This document shows positions 10,801-23,772 of a stretch of 64,000 nucleotides of DNA, piece by piece. The stretch covers positions 186,001 to 250,000 of the forward strand of contig VICG01000010.1 in the NCBI GenBank assembly GCA_008692225.1, written 5' to 3'. The stretch's first letter is position 1; every line of letters begins with the position of its first letter. The position numbers and the translations under genes are program-made. Below the pieces are notes generated by a model. The model did not search any database. It was given only the letters and a program-made list of their open reading frames with translations, and was not told the origin of the DNA. This stretch comes from Monilinia fructicola. Its lineage: Eukaryota > Ascomycota > Leotiomycetes > Helotiales > Sclerotiniaceae.

Positions 10801-13800
10801 TGGAACACATTGCAGATTACCAAATTGATTAATGTTCCATCCCTGGAGGTAGTTTGTGATTTCGAGGAAGACTTCGAAATGCTCTTCACCACCTGGACTA
10901 GTGAGGGTTTAAAGATTTAGTCAAGCTATCTAGGTTTGTGATGGTCTTTATACCCACATAATCTAACCAGATCTGAGGAGAAGTGTAGAGATATCATACA
11001 ACTTGAACTACTTTGTGCTAGTGCCTCTGACATCCGTTTTTCTGCATTACAGACATTGGGGACCTCAAATATACTGATGATATCGCTGGATATCGCTTGA
11101 TATCATACTTACCACTGCCCAATTATGAGCCAAACATTGGAAGTCCTACTAAAAGTGTCCTGCATAGTAAGGGAAATTGCCAACACCAAATCAATCACCA
11201 TTTCGGCAGCGATAACCTAAGATGAGACAGTGCGAATATACATACTTTTGTGTTCGCCAGATTTTGGGGTTCTTGAATGCAATCTGGTCTTCCCTTTTAC
11301 CCCTTGCAATTCTTTTGCATTTATTTGAAGTATATCGCACCGTCGTTTACCGTTGAAATTATCCCAACGGTCTGTCTCGTCTGGGAGTGTGATGCCCTTT
11401 CCCCAGCTCGGCTTGCGTGAGCTCCTTGGGATGAATCACGCTTGTACATTACTCCATAAGACAAGTAGCTTTTATGCTCTCGACTAGCGGTGATTGTTGC
11501 TATCTATGGACCTATCTCTTGATGTATCTTGATTCACACGTTGAAGTTCAAAATGTCATTGTTGAGTCGTAGTGTGGAATCTCGGATCCATAGATTCATG
11601 CTAACTTTTCCAATCTATTGCTATTATCACTCTGATTTAAAAGTCGCTATGGTTGCATGATTGCGGTATCTCCTTTTCTTCTTGTATGATATTACGCATT
11701 TAATGTATGTGATTAATGAGAGTAGGTGTTGTTGTCTCGCAATCTCATCTCGTCGCTTTAGTGTATGGCGAGATTCAAATGCAATGAAACGCCAACTCGA
11801 TAACGAACCTCTTATGTCATCACACTCCCTATCATCATCTACCTGCATTAAATCATCTATACCAAGCTACTTCTTATTCTTGTTCTTGTTTATTTCGATC
11901 TAGAGTACAACTTCGCTTTGTTGAAGGGACGAACTCTAGTTTCGTTGTCAGTATATCGTCAAACTTATGAGAGTGAAGGGGCACAACTATCAGAATATTT
12001 TGCTCTGGTCACTCGAATGGCTTTGTGAGATAGAATTATCCTAATGCTTGCCTACATGGCGCAGGAATTCTGAGTCAGCCTTGTTGCATTTAGCCCATTT
12101 ACGTCAGGTTTCTTGATCCGAGAGCAAAGCTTTGAGGACGGGGATACTTATGCCTTAACGAGTGCAATTTGGAAGATTGCCTCATGCTTTCTATTCACTT
12201 TCCCGTTCTTCTTTTTGTGCTATCAACTGCGTATACAATTCACCATTCCACTTCTCCATCTGCATCCCCTCTTTTCGCTTATCAGTCGGTTCCTCTTTGC
12301 GAGAAGCATATCACATAACATAACTCTCTCTCCATCGTCTTTTTATCAACTTCTTATTCCATCCATTTCTGTATCCAGTAACACAACCAATACCTACAAG
12401 ACACCAAAAAATTTTTGTCGGTTGATTATTCCCTCATCAAAGCGACTAGTGCTGCTGGCTGGGCCAGGTCTGTTTAGAGCCTGAAAAGGATTTGCTATCG
12501 ATATTTTCCAATTCACACTTGTTGTCGTTTGTGAACTGATATGCTAGGAACAATATGTGTTAGGCTTGAGTTCCGGAGGGTCACTGTAGTCTGTTTCTTG
12601 TATCTTATCATCTTTCCTAGTAAAAATGAATATAGAGAGAGACAATTGAGCAAGTTGGCTACGCATATTGTAAAGTATGGTTGATTTTTGAGAGCCTTCG
12701 TATACTGATCTCAAGGGCTGGAGATGTTCTTAAATGGCATGAGATATCAATTTCATACTCAATTTTCGCAGGTGAGTCTAGTGCCAGAATTGTATATAAC
12801 TAGTCTCTCTGTCTTCTTTGTTTATCTGTCACATATGCTCCCCCACCATTGTTCTGTTCTCTGGTAATAATGTGATAGAAAGTTGTGCCAAGTATAGTAA
12901 AGAGGAACAGATTTGTCCTGATAAAGAATTGGAGCGTATCCGTGTTTCTAATCTCATTTTTCGGGACACAGCAACAATCGCGTCTTTCTGGTTTGCGTCC
13001 TATCTGATCGCGCTAGTACGCTTCTCTTGATCCAAAAATAGCATTATGGTTCTACAAGATACTGTTGTCTGCTGAAGTTCACCTCTTTGAATCTTGCCAC
13101 CAGTTGCATATCTCTTGTCGTTGTCGGTAACCTGTGGTATTTATCAAGATACCTTTATCCATTTTTCCTGCCCGCTATCGCCTGCCGGCATGACCTATCT
13201 GTTTATTCTCAAAAGATACTGGCAATACCTAATTTCTTGAATCTCCTCCCCTCCAAGTCAATGGCTTCTCGTAAGTCCTGGTTTACTGAGACAAGTTATA
13301 TCAGGCGCCGATAATACACTTTTAGCATAGAACGATCTAATTTTCTACTGAAACTGAAGAATCATGTTGCATGTGAATCATTCACATGTCATGTTATGAA
13401 TAGAACGCAATGAATTTGGATCTATTGATCGGCGTACCTGCGGAGAGATATCTTGAACCCCGGTGAGGCATCTTCTGACGAGTTGTGTATATATTATACC
13501 ATCAACTCTATTAGATTATTCTACCCCTTGCGTAATTTCCTCGACAATGCCACCCAACACAGAATCTGGTCAAATGGATGGGACTTCTTCTTAACACATG
13601 ATCATTCAGAATCAGACCGGCCATCTGCCACATCCTCATCTATCGAGTTATAATCTTCCACCGTCTTCAGCGAATATTTTTTTCATCATCACTTTTTCAA
13701 ACTTGCTGTTACTGGTTTTAGGGGATATTTTATCGTAAACGAATCATCTCGCGAAACTCTTGGCGACCAATTCCATGCCGTCTTCAACAAGCGACCTAAT

Positions 13801-16067
13801 ATTTGGATTTTAGTTGTTTCTCAGAAGGACAATACAGCCATAAGATTAAGCTCTGGGCTCATGTGTTTCTTCATTTGCTGTTCGATGTACGAGACTGAGG
13901 GCCTTATATGGCTGTTCAAGTATCTATCCAGTGAATTTATAAACACAATCATTACCTTGGCTTAAGCGTGATTGATATCTAAAAATGTCTCAAAGTATTC
14001 AGTAGCCAAGTTAAGAAGTGAATGTCTTTTCACGAATCATCAGCGATTGACAGAATAGTATATAAAACATTGCTATTTTTGACTGTGCCTCATTCTTTCA
14101 TTTCATATACTAAGGCTTCTATCCTAAAATGTTGTGTGGTCTGTAGATAACCAAATACTCTAGTAGTAGCAGGTTCGAATTCCTGCTCTGTATCCTAGTA
14201 TTAGTTCATAACTTATACATCTGTAAGTTACATTTCTTTACTCTAAAAAGCTTATCTTATGATTATAACTGCCATCTTATTCTCATCTTAAGCTATGTTG
14301 TCATCAAAGTTTTATGAGTAGTATAGACCTCACTCTTTTGACGTTGCCCACGTTTATTTCGCTTGCACCTATTCAAATCTTCTTCAGAATTCTCCTCCAA
14401 TGGTACATCATTATCTATCAGTCCACCCGTGCTTCAACTCTGAATCCCCGATATGTATGATTATGAGTTTTATAGCTACAGATTTTTTGTCAAAAATTTA
14501 ATGTATATCTTATACTGGCTTGTCACAGTGTTCGTCACATGGTGCATGTGTACATTCAAAGACTATTGTTGTTAGCTTAGACTGCATGAGTTGTTTTGAT
14601 ATTACTGATATATGATCAATAGATATCCATACAGCAATATATAAAAGGGGTTGCTTGATACCATAAAGCCCAAGCATATGATAAATTCTATTCATCTGGG
14701 TGGATCAAGTAGTTTTCTTCTCTAGGTCAATCACTCAAGATCTATCAAAGTACCATTACATAATATCTCGAATTCCCCTTGAAATCTACCACATACTTGA
14801 CAATAATTAGAAGCAGGCACGGTGGAGGAAGTTAGATCTAGAAAATGCCCGATTCATATACAATGGAATATTTTACTTATTCTGTCGAAATTCAAGCATT
14901 TATGTATTAGATTAGAGAATAAAACCAAGGACTTTTGCTCCCAACTTTGAACAACTCTCGTCGCAGATAACAGCTGAGATACTAAGATATTGATAAACGG
15001 TAACGGGAATTTCGACAGTGGCAGCAAGCCGAACACAAGTACCATTTCACTCGTTTCCAAAAATCACAAATTAACTTGACACAAAACATGGCAGTTTCCG
15101 AAAAGATATATCACAGTTTCTTTCTAGTATGTGCAGTTTCGCGACCCAAACATAGATGGATAAGATAGTTCGTGCTAGAAAAAGCTTTTATAATACCAGT
15201 CCCGGCTATTTCTATGAATCAATCTCGGGTTCGTATTTTCCTTTGTCTAGTGTGCTTGGGGTGTTGTTCATCCAATTTATCTCACCTTACCATAGATTCA
15301 TGTGTCGCTTCAAATATATCTTCCCAAACTATCTCGTCCCATTCTCCAATGCGACTAGATCGATACAAACTGAGAGTCCAACATTATCAACAGCCAACTC
15401 TTCCTTTTTGCGTACCGAAATCTTGATATGTCTCTTATTTACAACAATATCATTGTATCTCTTTCCTATCTACAAAGGACACTGTCCCATACCATTCTAA
15501 ACTTGTCACTTGTCCCTGTTATCGCCCTCTGCATACTTTACGCCCCTAGAGGTAAATTTTCAACGAAGCGATCTCCCCCTTATGGTAGGCTGGTATCGAA
15601 ACTTGCTGCGTCTTTCGGTGCCTGATGTAAATATACAGTAATAAGAATCTTCAATTTTCACAACACAGAAGTCTTCTCCCTCTTACATGCACTCTCTCTA
15701 ATATCAATAACGCACTTCAGTGAACAACTCGATCTATTCACAAAATGCACGTAATGATGAGATCTACAACGCATGCAAGACAGCACTTAGACTATGAGAC
15801 GCAGCCTACAGTGGTATTCTTTTATTACTAAGAACTGCATTTGAAACCAAAGTTGAATTCTTGGGAATTTGAGTCAAAATTATACTCAACTTAAACACAT
15901 ACTTCGCCTCATAGACTACAAGCTCGTGGCAGTGGCGGCAATGAGAAGATAAAAACGAAGGCAAATGCACAATAGATAAATTTGGCAAAGATGAGGCGGG
16001 ATATGACCGCCCGGGCGATTCAAGTCATCCCCCTGATATACCTGCAGCTTCTTTCTCGGCGAAGTAG

Positions 16068-16352
16068 AAACCAACCGATTGGTGGCAATCGACCATTCCT
16101 GGCTCTGGAGCGACAACTGACTACAACAATGATGCTCATGCTATTGCTCATTTGATGGCAATATATGAGGCTGTATTGCGAAAACCGGCGTTGAAAATTC
16201 CGCAAGGTTGGGGAGTCAAAGAGAATTTCTATCGTGTCAACTATGCGATACGTGAATTATTCAAGGACCATATGCCAATTAGAAATTTAATCCCGTCATC
16301 ATTTTTTTTCTTCGCCCCTTTGATCGATGATTTCCACCAGACTACATCATGA
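16068..16352 (+). pseudogene. Fragment resembling an NAD(P)-dependent epimerase/dehydratase (extended SDR)
   Basis: An open stretch reads TIPGSGATTDYNNDAHAIAH, then LMAIYEAVLRKPALKIPQG and WGVKENFYRVNYAIRELF. Its arrangement recalls the region of fungal extended short-chain dehydrogenases where a conserved segment (loop, helix with alanines, then a G-x-x-x-N/Y-F/Y element) follows the active site. There is an in-frame stop upstream near 16066, and no Rossmann GxxGxxG motif or YxxxK pair was found nearby, so at most a C-terminal fragment survives. The family call rests on pattern resemblance only. Confidence 0.25.
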
Positions 16353-17299
16353 GTGTAAAAGCTCCGGCTGTTTCCATGTTTGATTAGTAAAACCTTTACC
16401 CACTAATCGAGCGCTTGATGGGGAAGAGGAAGAATGCATCTTTTCAACAAGAAATTTTCTAGGATATTTAATTGAATCAGAAAGCTGAATATAATCTCGA
16501 AAAGAGATCAAGCTTTCATTTTCCAGCTCAAGAAAAACGTTTAAGTTTGTTAAAAATCGACGGTAATCTCAATCTCAATTCGATGGTGATAATAGAATTC
16601 CATCTATAAGACGATTCACATGGCGAAGAAAGACGTGTAGGCGTATACCGAGGCTCTATCGAGTCTAATTCGCGGTATAGTATACAGCCGAGACATGCGC
16701 ATAAGAGAGCATACATAATTTTCGATGTTTACCATAGATAGTGCGATTGATCTTGCAATGTCTAAATTGTCCCACAATTCGAAGTAAGACTTACCATGGG
16801 TGAGAATGAATCTAGCATCTAGTCTTGAATCGAGAGGTATCGAACATTGTGAATGAAGCTGAAATCCTAGGGTATAGAATCACAAGGCAGCATAACACAT
16901 ATAGTTTTTTATTCCCCAGATAGAACATCCCGATCCTTTAACACTAAGCTGTAGCAGAAACGCTACAACCCGCCCAGTTTCTAGGCGATCAATTCAATCA
17001 ATAGGTGCCCAGTTGTGCTTGCTCAAGCATTGAAATATCATTTGATTTAATAATTCGGCTTTAGAGTGCTTTGCCAAGTAATATCGAGGAATTGAGAGCG
17101 GATATTAATTAGTGAGCCAATTTTTCATACCCAATTGATTAGTATCATTCTCGCTTAGCCCCTAATTATCATTCCTCCTCCACTTCTCTCTTTTACACAA
17201 ATAAAATAATCAAAAAAGGTTTCAATAAAGGATTCAATAATGTAATCAACCAATTTAATTTATTGAACTCTAGACCTCCAGTCTCCACTCCATTACATC

Positions 17300-18180
17300 C
17301 TAAACTCGAAGGAGTTCGTCCTCAACTCTTAGATTACCACATTCTACTGCCGGATGTGATATTTTACCAAGTGATGCATTGAAATGAGACACAATAACAC
17401 CATGCAATCCATCTATATTGAATAAAAAACTCTCATACACTTGAGAATCAGCAAGAGCAGAATGAGTGAATATATCACGACCCCACAATTACCCTGCACA
17501 CCCGTCCACAGTTCAATATATAAACAGGCAGCGCTACAAGCTCTTCAAACCATACCCTCAGGAGCGGTCATCATTGACACCTCTCTATTGTGGGCATTGG
17601 AGCTTGCCTTTAGCTTCCATCGAAAAGAGTTCGGCGCGATCGGATGAAAGATGTTTCGACAAGCAAGAGCCGACTAGTGGATCTACTGTAGGATACTGGT
17701 AGGTTTCTTTTGAATGAAGCTTCCTCTTTGCATCTTGTTGTTATTGCGTAACATATCATCATCCGATAGAACGTCAACTCGTACATGCCGTTGAAATTGC
17801 TTATTACTGTTTATTCTTCTTTCAAAACGATGATAAAGCCCACGTGGACGTTTATGAACCTATCTCATCGTATTTTTATCTCATGAAGTGAATACTTCAA
17901 AGTCTACAACACTTCCACAATAACGTTCCTCAATATCAACGGCTTCAATGTACAACAACGAATTCTTGACGTTCAATCCCTCAAAGATAGCATACCCCGT
18001 CCCTGAAGTAGTCCTTATATAATCGCCCGAGGATGAAGTATCTGGCATAAAAGATAATTTTTGGTCCCCATTGGTCACGCTAGTGACTATCTCTTACTAC
18101 ATGTGTACCGTGAGACTCGGGAGATAGAATCAAGTCGAAATTATCAAAAGAAAAGTGAACAATGTATTCTCAAAGTTCTT
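17300..18180 (-). pseudogene. Decayed minus-strand coding sequence, unidentified
   Basis: Minus-strand frames read VHFSFDNFDLILSPESHGTH (about 18090-18170), GDQKLSFMPDTSSSGDYI with RTTSGTGYAIFEGLNV (17881-18078), VGSCLSKHLSSDRAELFS (about 17610-17680), and SQVYESFLFNIDGLHGVIV ending at a stop at 17300. They share strand and order but need at least two frame changes, with stops in between (for example near 17600). The protein appears beta-rich; no domain is recognised. It may be one inactivated gene. Confidence 0.3.
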
Positions 18181-18234
18181 CGTGCAACCTGATCACAAAT
18201 CCATCTACAATTCTTCACTATAAGAGAAGTCGAC

Positions 18235-18288
18235 CAATAAATAATTAATAAATAATTAATAATTAATTAATAAATAATTAATAAATAA
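18235..18288. repeat. AT-only tandem tract (AATTAATAAAT-like)
   Basis: An irregular tandem array of TAAATAATTAA-type units with no G or C over about 54 bases. Confidence 0.85.
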
Positions 18289-19715
18289 CACTGCTCCGTA
18301 GTTCAAGATCATCGATACTACTCGCCGAAGACGCGATTCAAAAGTTAAGATCATCCATGTAACTAAAAGAAATCCCTGATTGAATTTCCACATCAGATTT
18401 TCTTCGCCGTCGCTCCAAGGTTATCCTTGACCCCAACTCGAATCTCAATCACTGCCATTTTCTCGCTTGCTGATCTTCAGAAGACGATGCGTACTGTAAT
18501 CATCACTGCCACTCTCCAGGACTACCTGCCGCAATATCTCAAACCCACAGCCAGATGTACCACCAAATTATCTTCCTAAATTCCTGCCGCGAAGCACAAA
18601 CCCGGTCACACATCTGTTCGTACCAGTCCTTCACTTGAAATTTTATACTCTCTCAATTCTGCGGATGCAGCACACCTTATATATCCCAGCTGCGCTGTAC
18701 CAAACGCCAGCATTCACTCTACGCTCGACGAATCCTCATTGCGAACCCGCTCCCCTCTCCTCTCTCACCTCGCGAAGCCCTTTCCGACCTCCCCATTCAT
18801 CTACGTATACAGGCATTCACTAGCCACAAAAGATGCGTTCAACCCCCACCACTCAGATGACCGGATGACCTAGAGTGCCCCTCCTCGTCGTTGCAAGCTA
18901 GCCTCAGAACGCCATTCTGTCCAACTCTCAACTTCCGACTTCCACCTCCCAATCTCCAGATCCCTTCGCATCCCCAACGCCAAAAGGAAAGCAAAATCCA
19001 CCAATCTCCGCTCCACCAATCTCAAATCTTCCATCGCTATCCTCCCTGCATTTCATCGCACATTCTTCCACCTCCCTCTCTTCTGTTGTCCCGCCATCAT
19101 CCAGCCCAACAGCCTTACCATCTCAAGATTTGCTTGGGATTCCCAGGTAACTATGTTCACCTGGATCAATGTATGATTTTGTATCGATCGATTTGAGGAG
19201 GATAAATACATGGGATTCTCATTAGACTATAGTTCGAACGAGGTCTAATTAATCAAATTGAATCGAAACTTCAATTAACAAACGCACTGAACGTCATTAG
19301 AAATGCTCGATCCAAGGCACAAAGTAGCTTTCTCATAAAGTCACATAAATCAATCAGATATGAGATGAGAGTAAGGTATATATTCAACTCAGACGAAACC
19401 TAAGCTGAAACCTAGGGCATGCAAAGTATAGAGCTATTACAGTATCCAATTTTTCAACTTCTATCATCCTTTCTCTCGAATCCTCTTCAAAGGTAATCTA
19501 CACCCTCGCTCATTTCTCTCCAGACATCAAAGTCATTTCAAAGTCTCGGGTTCATCCTGTATCCTAAAAGAGACATATTATACACATCTCATCCATGACT
19601 CTCTAGACATAATAGTCCATCTTAAAAACCAACCAATACCCGGCACGGCATAAAAACCCAAAAGCAAACTGTTATATCATTCCACCGCATCCGCCACTCC
19701 CAGCAAAGACTTTCA

Positions 19716-22700
19716 TCATACTCCACTTCTAACCTTCAGTAGCCTCTCTAATCCCTTCCAATTCAATTTACCTCCACTATTCGTCCTCAGAACCAGATCC
19801 TTTCCACTCTCCATATGAATTACAATAGTAACTCCTTTAACTCCATTAATTCCCTCCATTCCACGCTCTCTCTCATCTCTGGAGTCATGATCTCTTTCTT
19901 TATCACCAAGATCTACTACCTTCCTCCAAACGTTCCCATGCCTCTCATCATCCTCAACACTTTCCATTTCCAACTCTTCTTCTTCAATTGAACCCATAAA
20001 CCCTATCCCCCCATTGCCCCTTCTTTCCTGCAAACTCCCACTGGAACACCACCTCATCTGCGCATCAAAATACCCTCTACTAATAGGTGTCGTCATTTCA
20101 CTTGCTGTCGCCGTAATTGTATCTCTTCCACGCCTACGCTCTGATTTTTTATCCTCCCACTGATGAATCTTTTTCTGTATTTGTTCTAACTCTGTCTGTT
20201 TCTTCAGACCTTTTCGCAAATTAGACGGACTCTTCCGTCTCTGCTCAGCCCAATTCGATTGTCCACAAACATCCGATATATCACAATCAGTTGTACGTCT
20301 GGATACTTGCTCTAAGGCATAGCTTCTTGGGAAATTAATGGTTTCTTTTTCTCTCCAAGGATTAGAGGTAGGATACTCGGAAGAAGCCTGTTTATAATGT
20401 CGATTGCTTGATCTTACGGCATCGACAGAACCATCTTTGGTTCCATCGCTCGAAGATGCACGGTTGAAGTTCGCTTTTCCCTTCGAGCTAGGATCTTTTG
20501 AAGCCTTATTGAGTGCTTTCTTCATCAACGGTGTTACACTCTTTGGTGTAATAGGTTTTTAAAGATGGGACCCAAGGTATTGGAGTGGCCAAAGAATCAC
20601 TTACTTTTGTGACGGCTATAAAAGGATTCTGTTTGGATGCGTGAACAGCTTTTGCCAGTGTAATCTTTGTGGCTTCAGGCATTTGAGGTGAAGGTTCGTC
20701 AGGGCTTCCTAGCCATTCCGATATATTATCATACTTATGAATCGTTGAACGATCATATGTTTGAGAATGAGATAATATGTATGGTTTTCGTTCCAAGCTG
20801 AGTTGACCCGCACTCGAACCATATGAAGCGTAGAGTGAATTCTTTGTTGGGCTGTGATGATGATGTATCATAGATTTATGAACCTCATTTGTGCAACATC
20901 TTACACTATGAACTGTGCTCTGGCATGCAGAACACTCACAATCATCAAGACAATGCTGGCAGTCTCCCAAAACACCGGAACTAACAGGGCTGCGATCGCA
21001 GTCCCAGTGACCAGTTCGAGGGTAGCCATGGCACTCTACATAATCTGATCCATATTCTGACTGCACCGCTTCACTTGTATTTTCGTTAGGAAACGGGTCA
21101 AAATTATGAGACGGTTGTGGATTTCCTGTATGATCCGATTCGAAGTTTGGTTGTACTGGTTGGTAAGTCGGTTTACTCAGATGATACGAATTTCCTAAGA
21201 TTTGCTTAGATTTGGTATCATCTTCCTGGTTTCTGTCATGGCTAGGCTGTGCTTTTCGTTGCATTGAACCAGTTGCTAATTTGTATGATCTTGTAGAAGT
21301 CCTTGGGATATCTCGGCAGTCAGAATCATGGCTGAGATGTGTTGCTCGATGTATAGATCCATTCAATAATTTGTAAAAGCTTGTAGAACGTCGAGAGGTT
21401 TTCAAGGAATCAGGATGGGAGCGAGAGCGATATATATTCTCACTATTGCTGTTATTGCCTGTGTAGTCACCATCCATAGCTAAAACATCTTCGCTTCGCG
21501 CCAGTGAGGTAGAAGTAGGGTGCCGACAAACAAAGCTTCTATAATCGATAGGTTGACAGCTTTCACATCTGGAATCATGAATTTCGGGTGACTTTATGCT
21601 TGACTTATGATCGTTAGTGGTATATTGATCGGAGGATTTCCTATTTGGGGGTAAATGATGCGCTTTAGAGGCGTCTTCGGGTCTAGATTTTGACTTTTGA
21701 AAAGGTTCGGGTATGTAGATACCAGGACAGGAATTCAACGGTCCATAGGAGGCTGAGTTTAGTTCACGTGCATTTGAATTCTTTGGTGATGGTGATTTCT
21801 TGGAGGAGAATGGAGGGAAAGGTTCAGTCGGATTGAGCGTTTGTTTATGTGTGACATCTTTTTTGTTAGTTTGTAATGAAATTGACATGTGCTTGGTGAT
21901 AGAATTTTTCATGATCTGTATGTTTGCTGGTCGAGGTACTGTTGCATAAGAATCCGAGTTTGATGCCTTGGGTTGATTACCAGTGAGAACTTTATCGTGA
22001 TCAAAGCTTGTCTCTTTTCCTCCCCTAAATGAAGGCGAGAGTCTACCACAAGCTTTACATAAACGATGCCCACATTTCCAACACATGTTTTCATTCTTAT
22101 CATGAATCCACATACAAAGGTGACAAACTCGATGCCTATGAGATTTGTTTGCTTCTCCAAGGACCATTTCGGATGATGCCAATCCAGGTGGCCTTTCCAT
22201 ACCATATTTATCAAACAACTCTCGGACACTTTGTCTTCGAAGTGTAGATGTTGTGTTTATGGATGTTTCGGAATTGGGTATCTCTTCTTGAAGTCTCTTT
22301 CTCTTTTGGCGATGAGGATTTGATACTCTGATTCGTTGTTTGGAGATTTGAGGATTTGATGGTTTGTCCTCTGAACGTTGGATACCTTGGCCGACATGAA
22401 CTTCATGATTAGTAATCTTTTGATCGAGCTTTTTAATTGAGGGCTTCAATGTTTCGGTGGCGAGAGCCCGTGAGCAAGCAGGAGAATCTGCTTGAGTCAT
22501 AAGACGCAAACCGACAGGCCGAACACCACCGACATAGGCATCGGGCCGTAGCGTATCATGAAATCCAGCTCTAGCATGTCCCTTATCATGATTTGATCTC
22601 GGTGTTTGTAAACCCAAGAAGGAATGACTTGTCCCGGTTTGAGGTTGCTCATTTGGCTGAGAATTTCTAGAAGCAGGAGTTCCAAAAATATTCGTTGGTC

Positions 22701-23022
22701 GACGACCAAAACTAGAACGAGAATTTTCTCGTCTTCTATTCAATTGTGGTTGTATTTGAGGAGGTGACTCTGATACTGGAGGTGATTTATTACTCTTCTC
22801 TCGTCTTATTGGTCGCGATTGGGGAAAACGTGAAGGCGTTTTCGGTGGTGATTTATTTTTTTGATTGCCCGAAAGCTTTTGTAGAAATGAAATACGAGAG
22901 GCAACAGTCCCCACTGCTATGGGAAGGTTATTCGAAGGATGGTCACTAGGTAATGATGAAGTAGAAGCCGCAGAATCGGCGTATATATTTCGAACTGCAG
23001 CTGGGCGCCAGGGATAGTTCAT
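19716..23022 (-). CDS. Large disordered protein with two Cys clusters (zinc-binding?)
   Basis: Two exons on the minus strand (23022-20605, then 20540-19716) join in phase across a 64-nt intron with a GTAAGT donor, giving about 1080 residues. The start is the ATG at 23022 (MNYPWRPAAVRNIYADSA); the frame is open further upstream but reads unlike protein. Residues 300-325 hold six cysteines as CHLC, then ten residues, CWKC, four residues, CKAC, which looks like a treble-clef or RanBP2/RING-like zinc site. A second cluster at 688-710 is CQHCLDDCECSAC followed by CC. Most of the rest is Ser/Pro/Asn-rich and probably disordered. The C-terminus is charged with a coiled-coil-like QKKIHQWEDKKSERRRGRD segment. 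I recognise no named family. A nuclear or scaffold role is only a guess. Confidence 0.7.
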
Positions 23023-23772
23023 GGCAACTAAAGATGTATAGGATACATTGAATCCGGGTTTGAGTTTGACATATAAAGAGAGATGTAATGACTGAATGCA
23101 CAGGCACTGCGCCTGATGAATATTGCTGAAGCAATAAAGAGGATAGCCCTGATAGGAATATGACGATTGAAGACGAGAACGAAAAAGAAAACAAAGATTG
23201 AGTACTACTGGGTAGGTACTCAATTTGCATCTAGTGAACCTCGCGGGTAAGGATTCGATACTCGAAAAAGCAGGAGCGACTGACTAAGGATCACTCCTAT
23301 TCTTGAATGGAAGAAGGATCCTATCTTATCCAGAGCTTACTATGCCATTTACCAAGGGTGACATATGTATCCATACATCAACTTCGACACTTGAAGGCAA
23401 TTGGACATTTAAGTATAGTGCAAATGTTGTTGCTCTTCGTCCGCCGAGACTGAGACCTCGTAGGGTTCTGTGACTAACAATAAAATAATTGTGACTCCTT
23501 ATGCCCTATCATCCTACTCATAAATGCAATACTTCTACTAGAAACCTAGTACACGAGGGCCTTGAGCTTGTAACAATTTGACCAACCTTAATCAATGGGA
23601 AAACTAGGATGGTTGATAGCTATTTTTCACACGAGGTAGAACGTTTTGCCCATACCAAAGGGCCACAGACAAATCTCTTTTTCCACACCACACAATAAGA
23701 AATAGTTCACTGATGTACATTGAGCAGGTCTCTATTATCTAGTCATCACCAGGTCCAGGTAGGGCAAGTCCC
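23023..23772. other. Spacer upstream of the Cys-cluster gene
   Basis: About 750 bases between the start of the Cys-cluster gene and the stop of the ATP synthase delta gene, both on the minus strand. It should contain the promoter of the former and the 3' end of the latter. Open frames here lack homology I can see. Confidence 0.5.

Larger units (their letters stand above)
8754..19715. other. Gene desert with scattered coding relics
   Basis: About 11 kb without a gene I can support. Open frames are short, many lack ATG starts, and long ones overlap on opposite strands. Relics that look protein-like are listed separately at about 10300-10800, 16068-16352 and 17300-18180. A short AT-only tandem tract sits at 18235-18288. 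The pyrimidine-rich plus-strand stretch at 18630-19120 looks low-complexity rather than coding. No intact transposase, tRNA or rRNA was seen. Base composition is ordinary, unlike the AT-rich blocks further right. Confidence 0.5.

Noticed and set aside
14166..14190. tRNA T-arm-like hairpin GCAGGTTCGAATTCCTGC
   Set aside because: The loop would be eight bases, and no acceptor, D arm or anticodon arm could be fitted around it.
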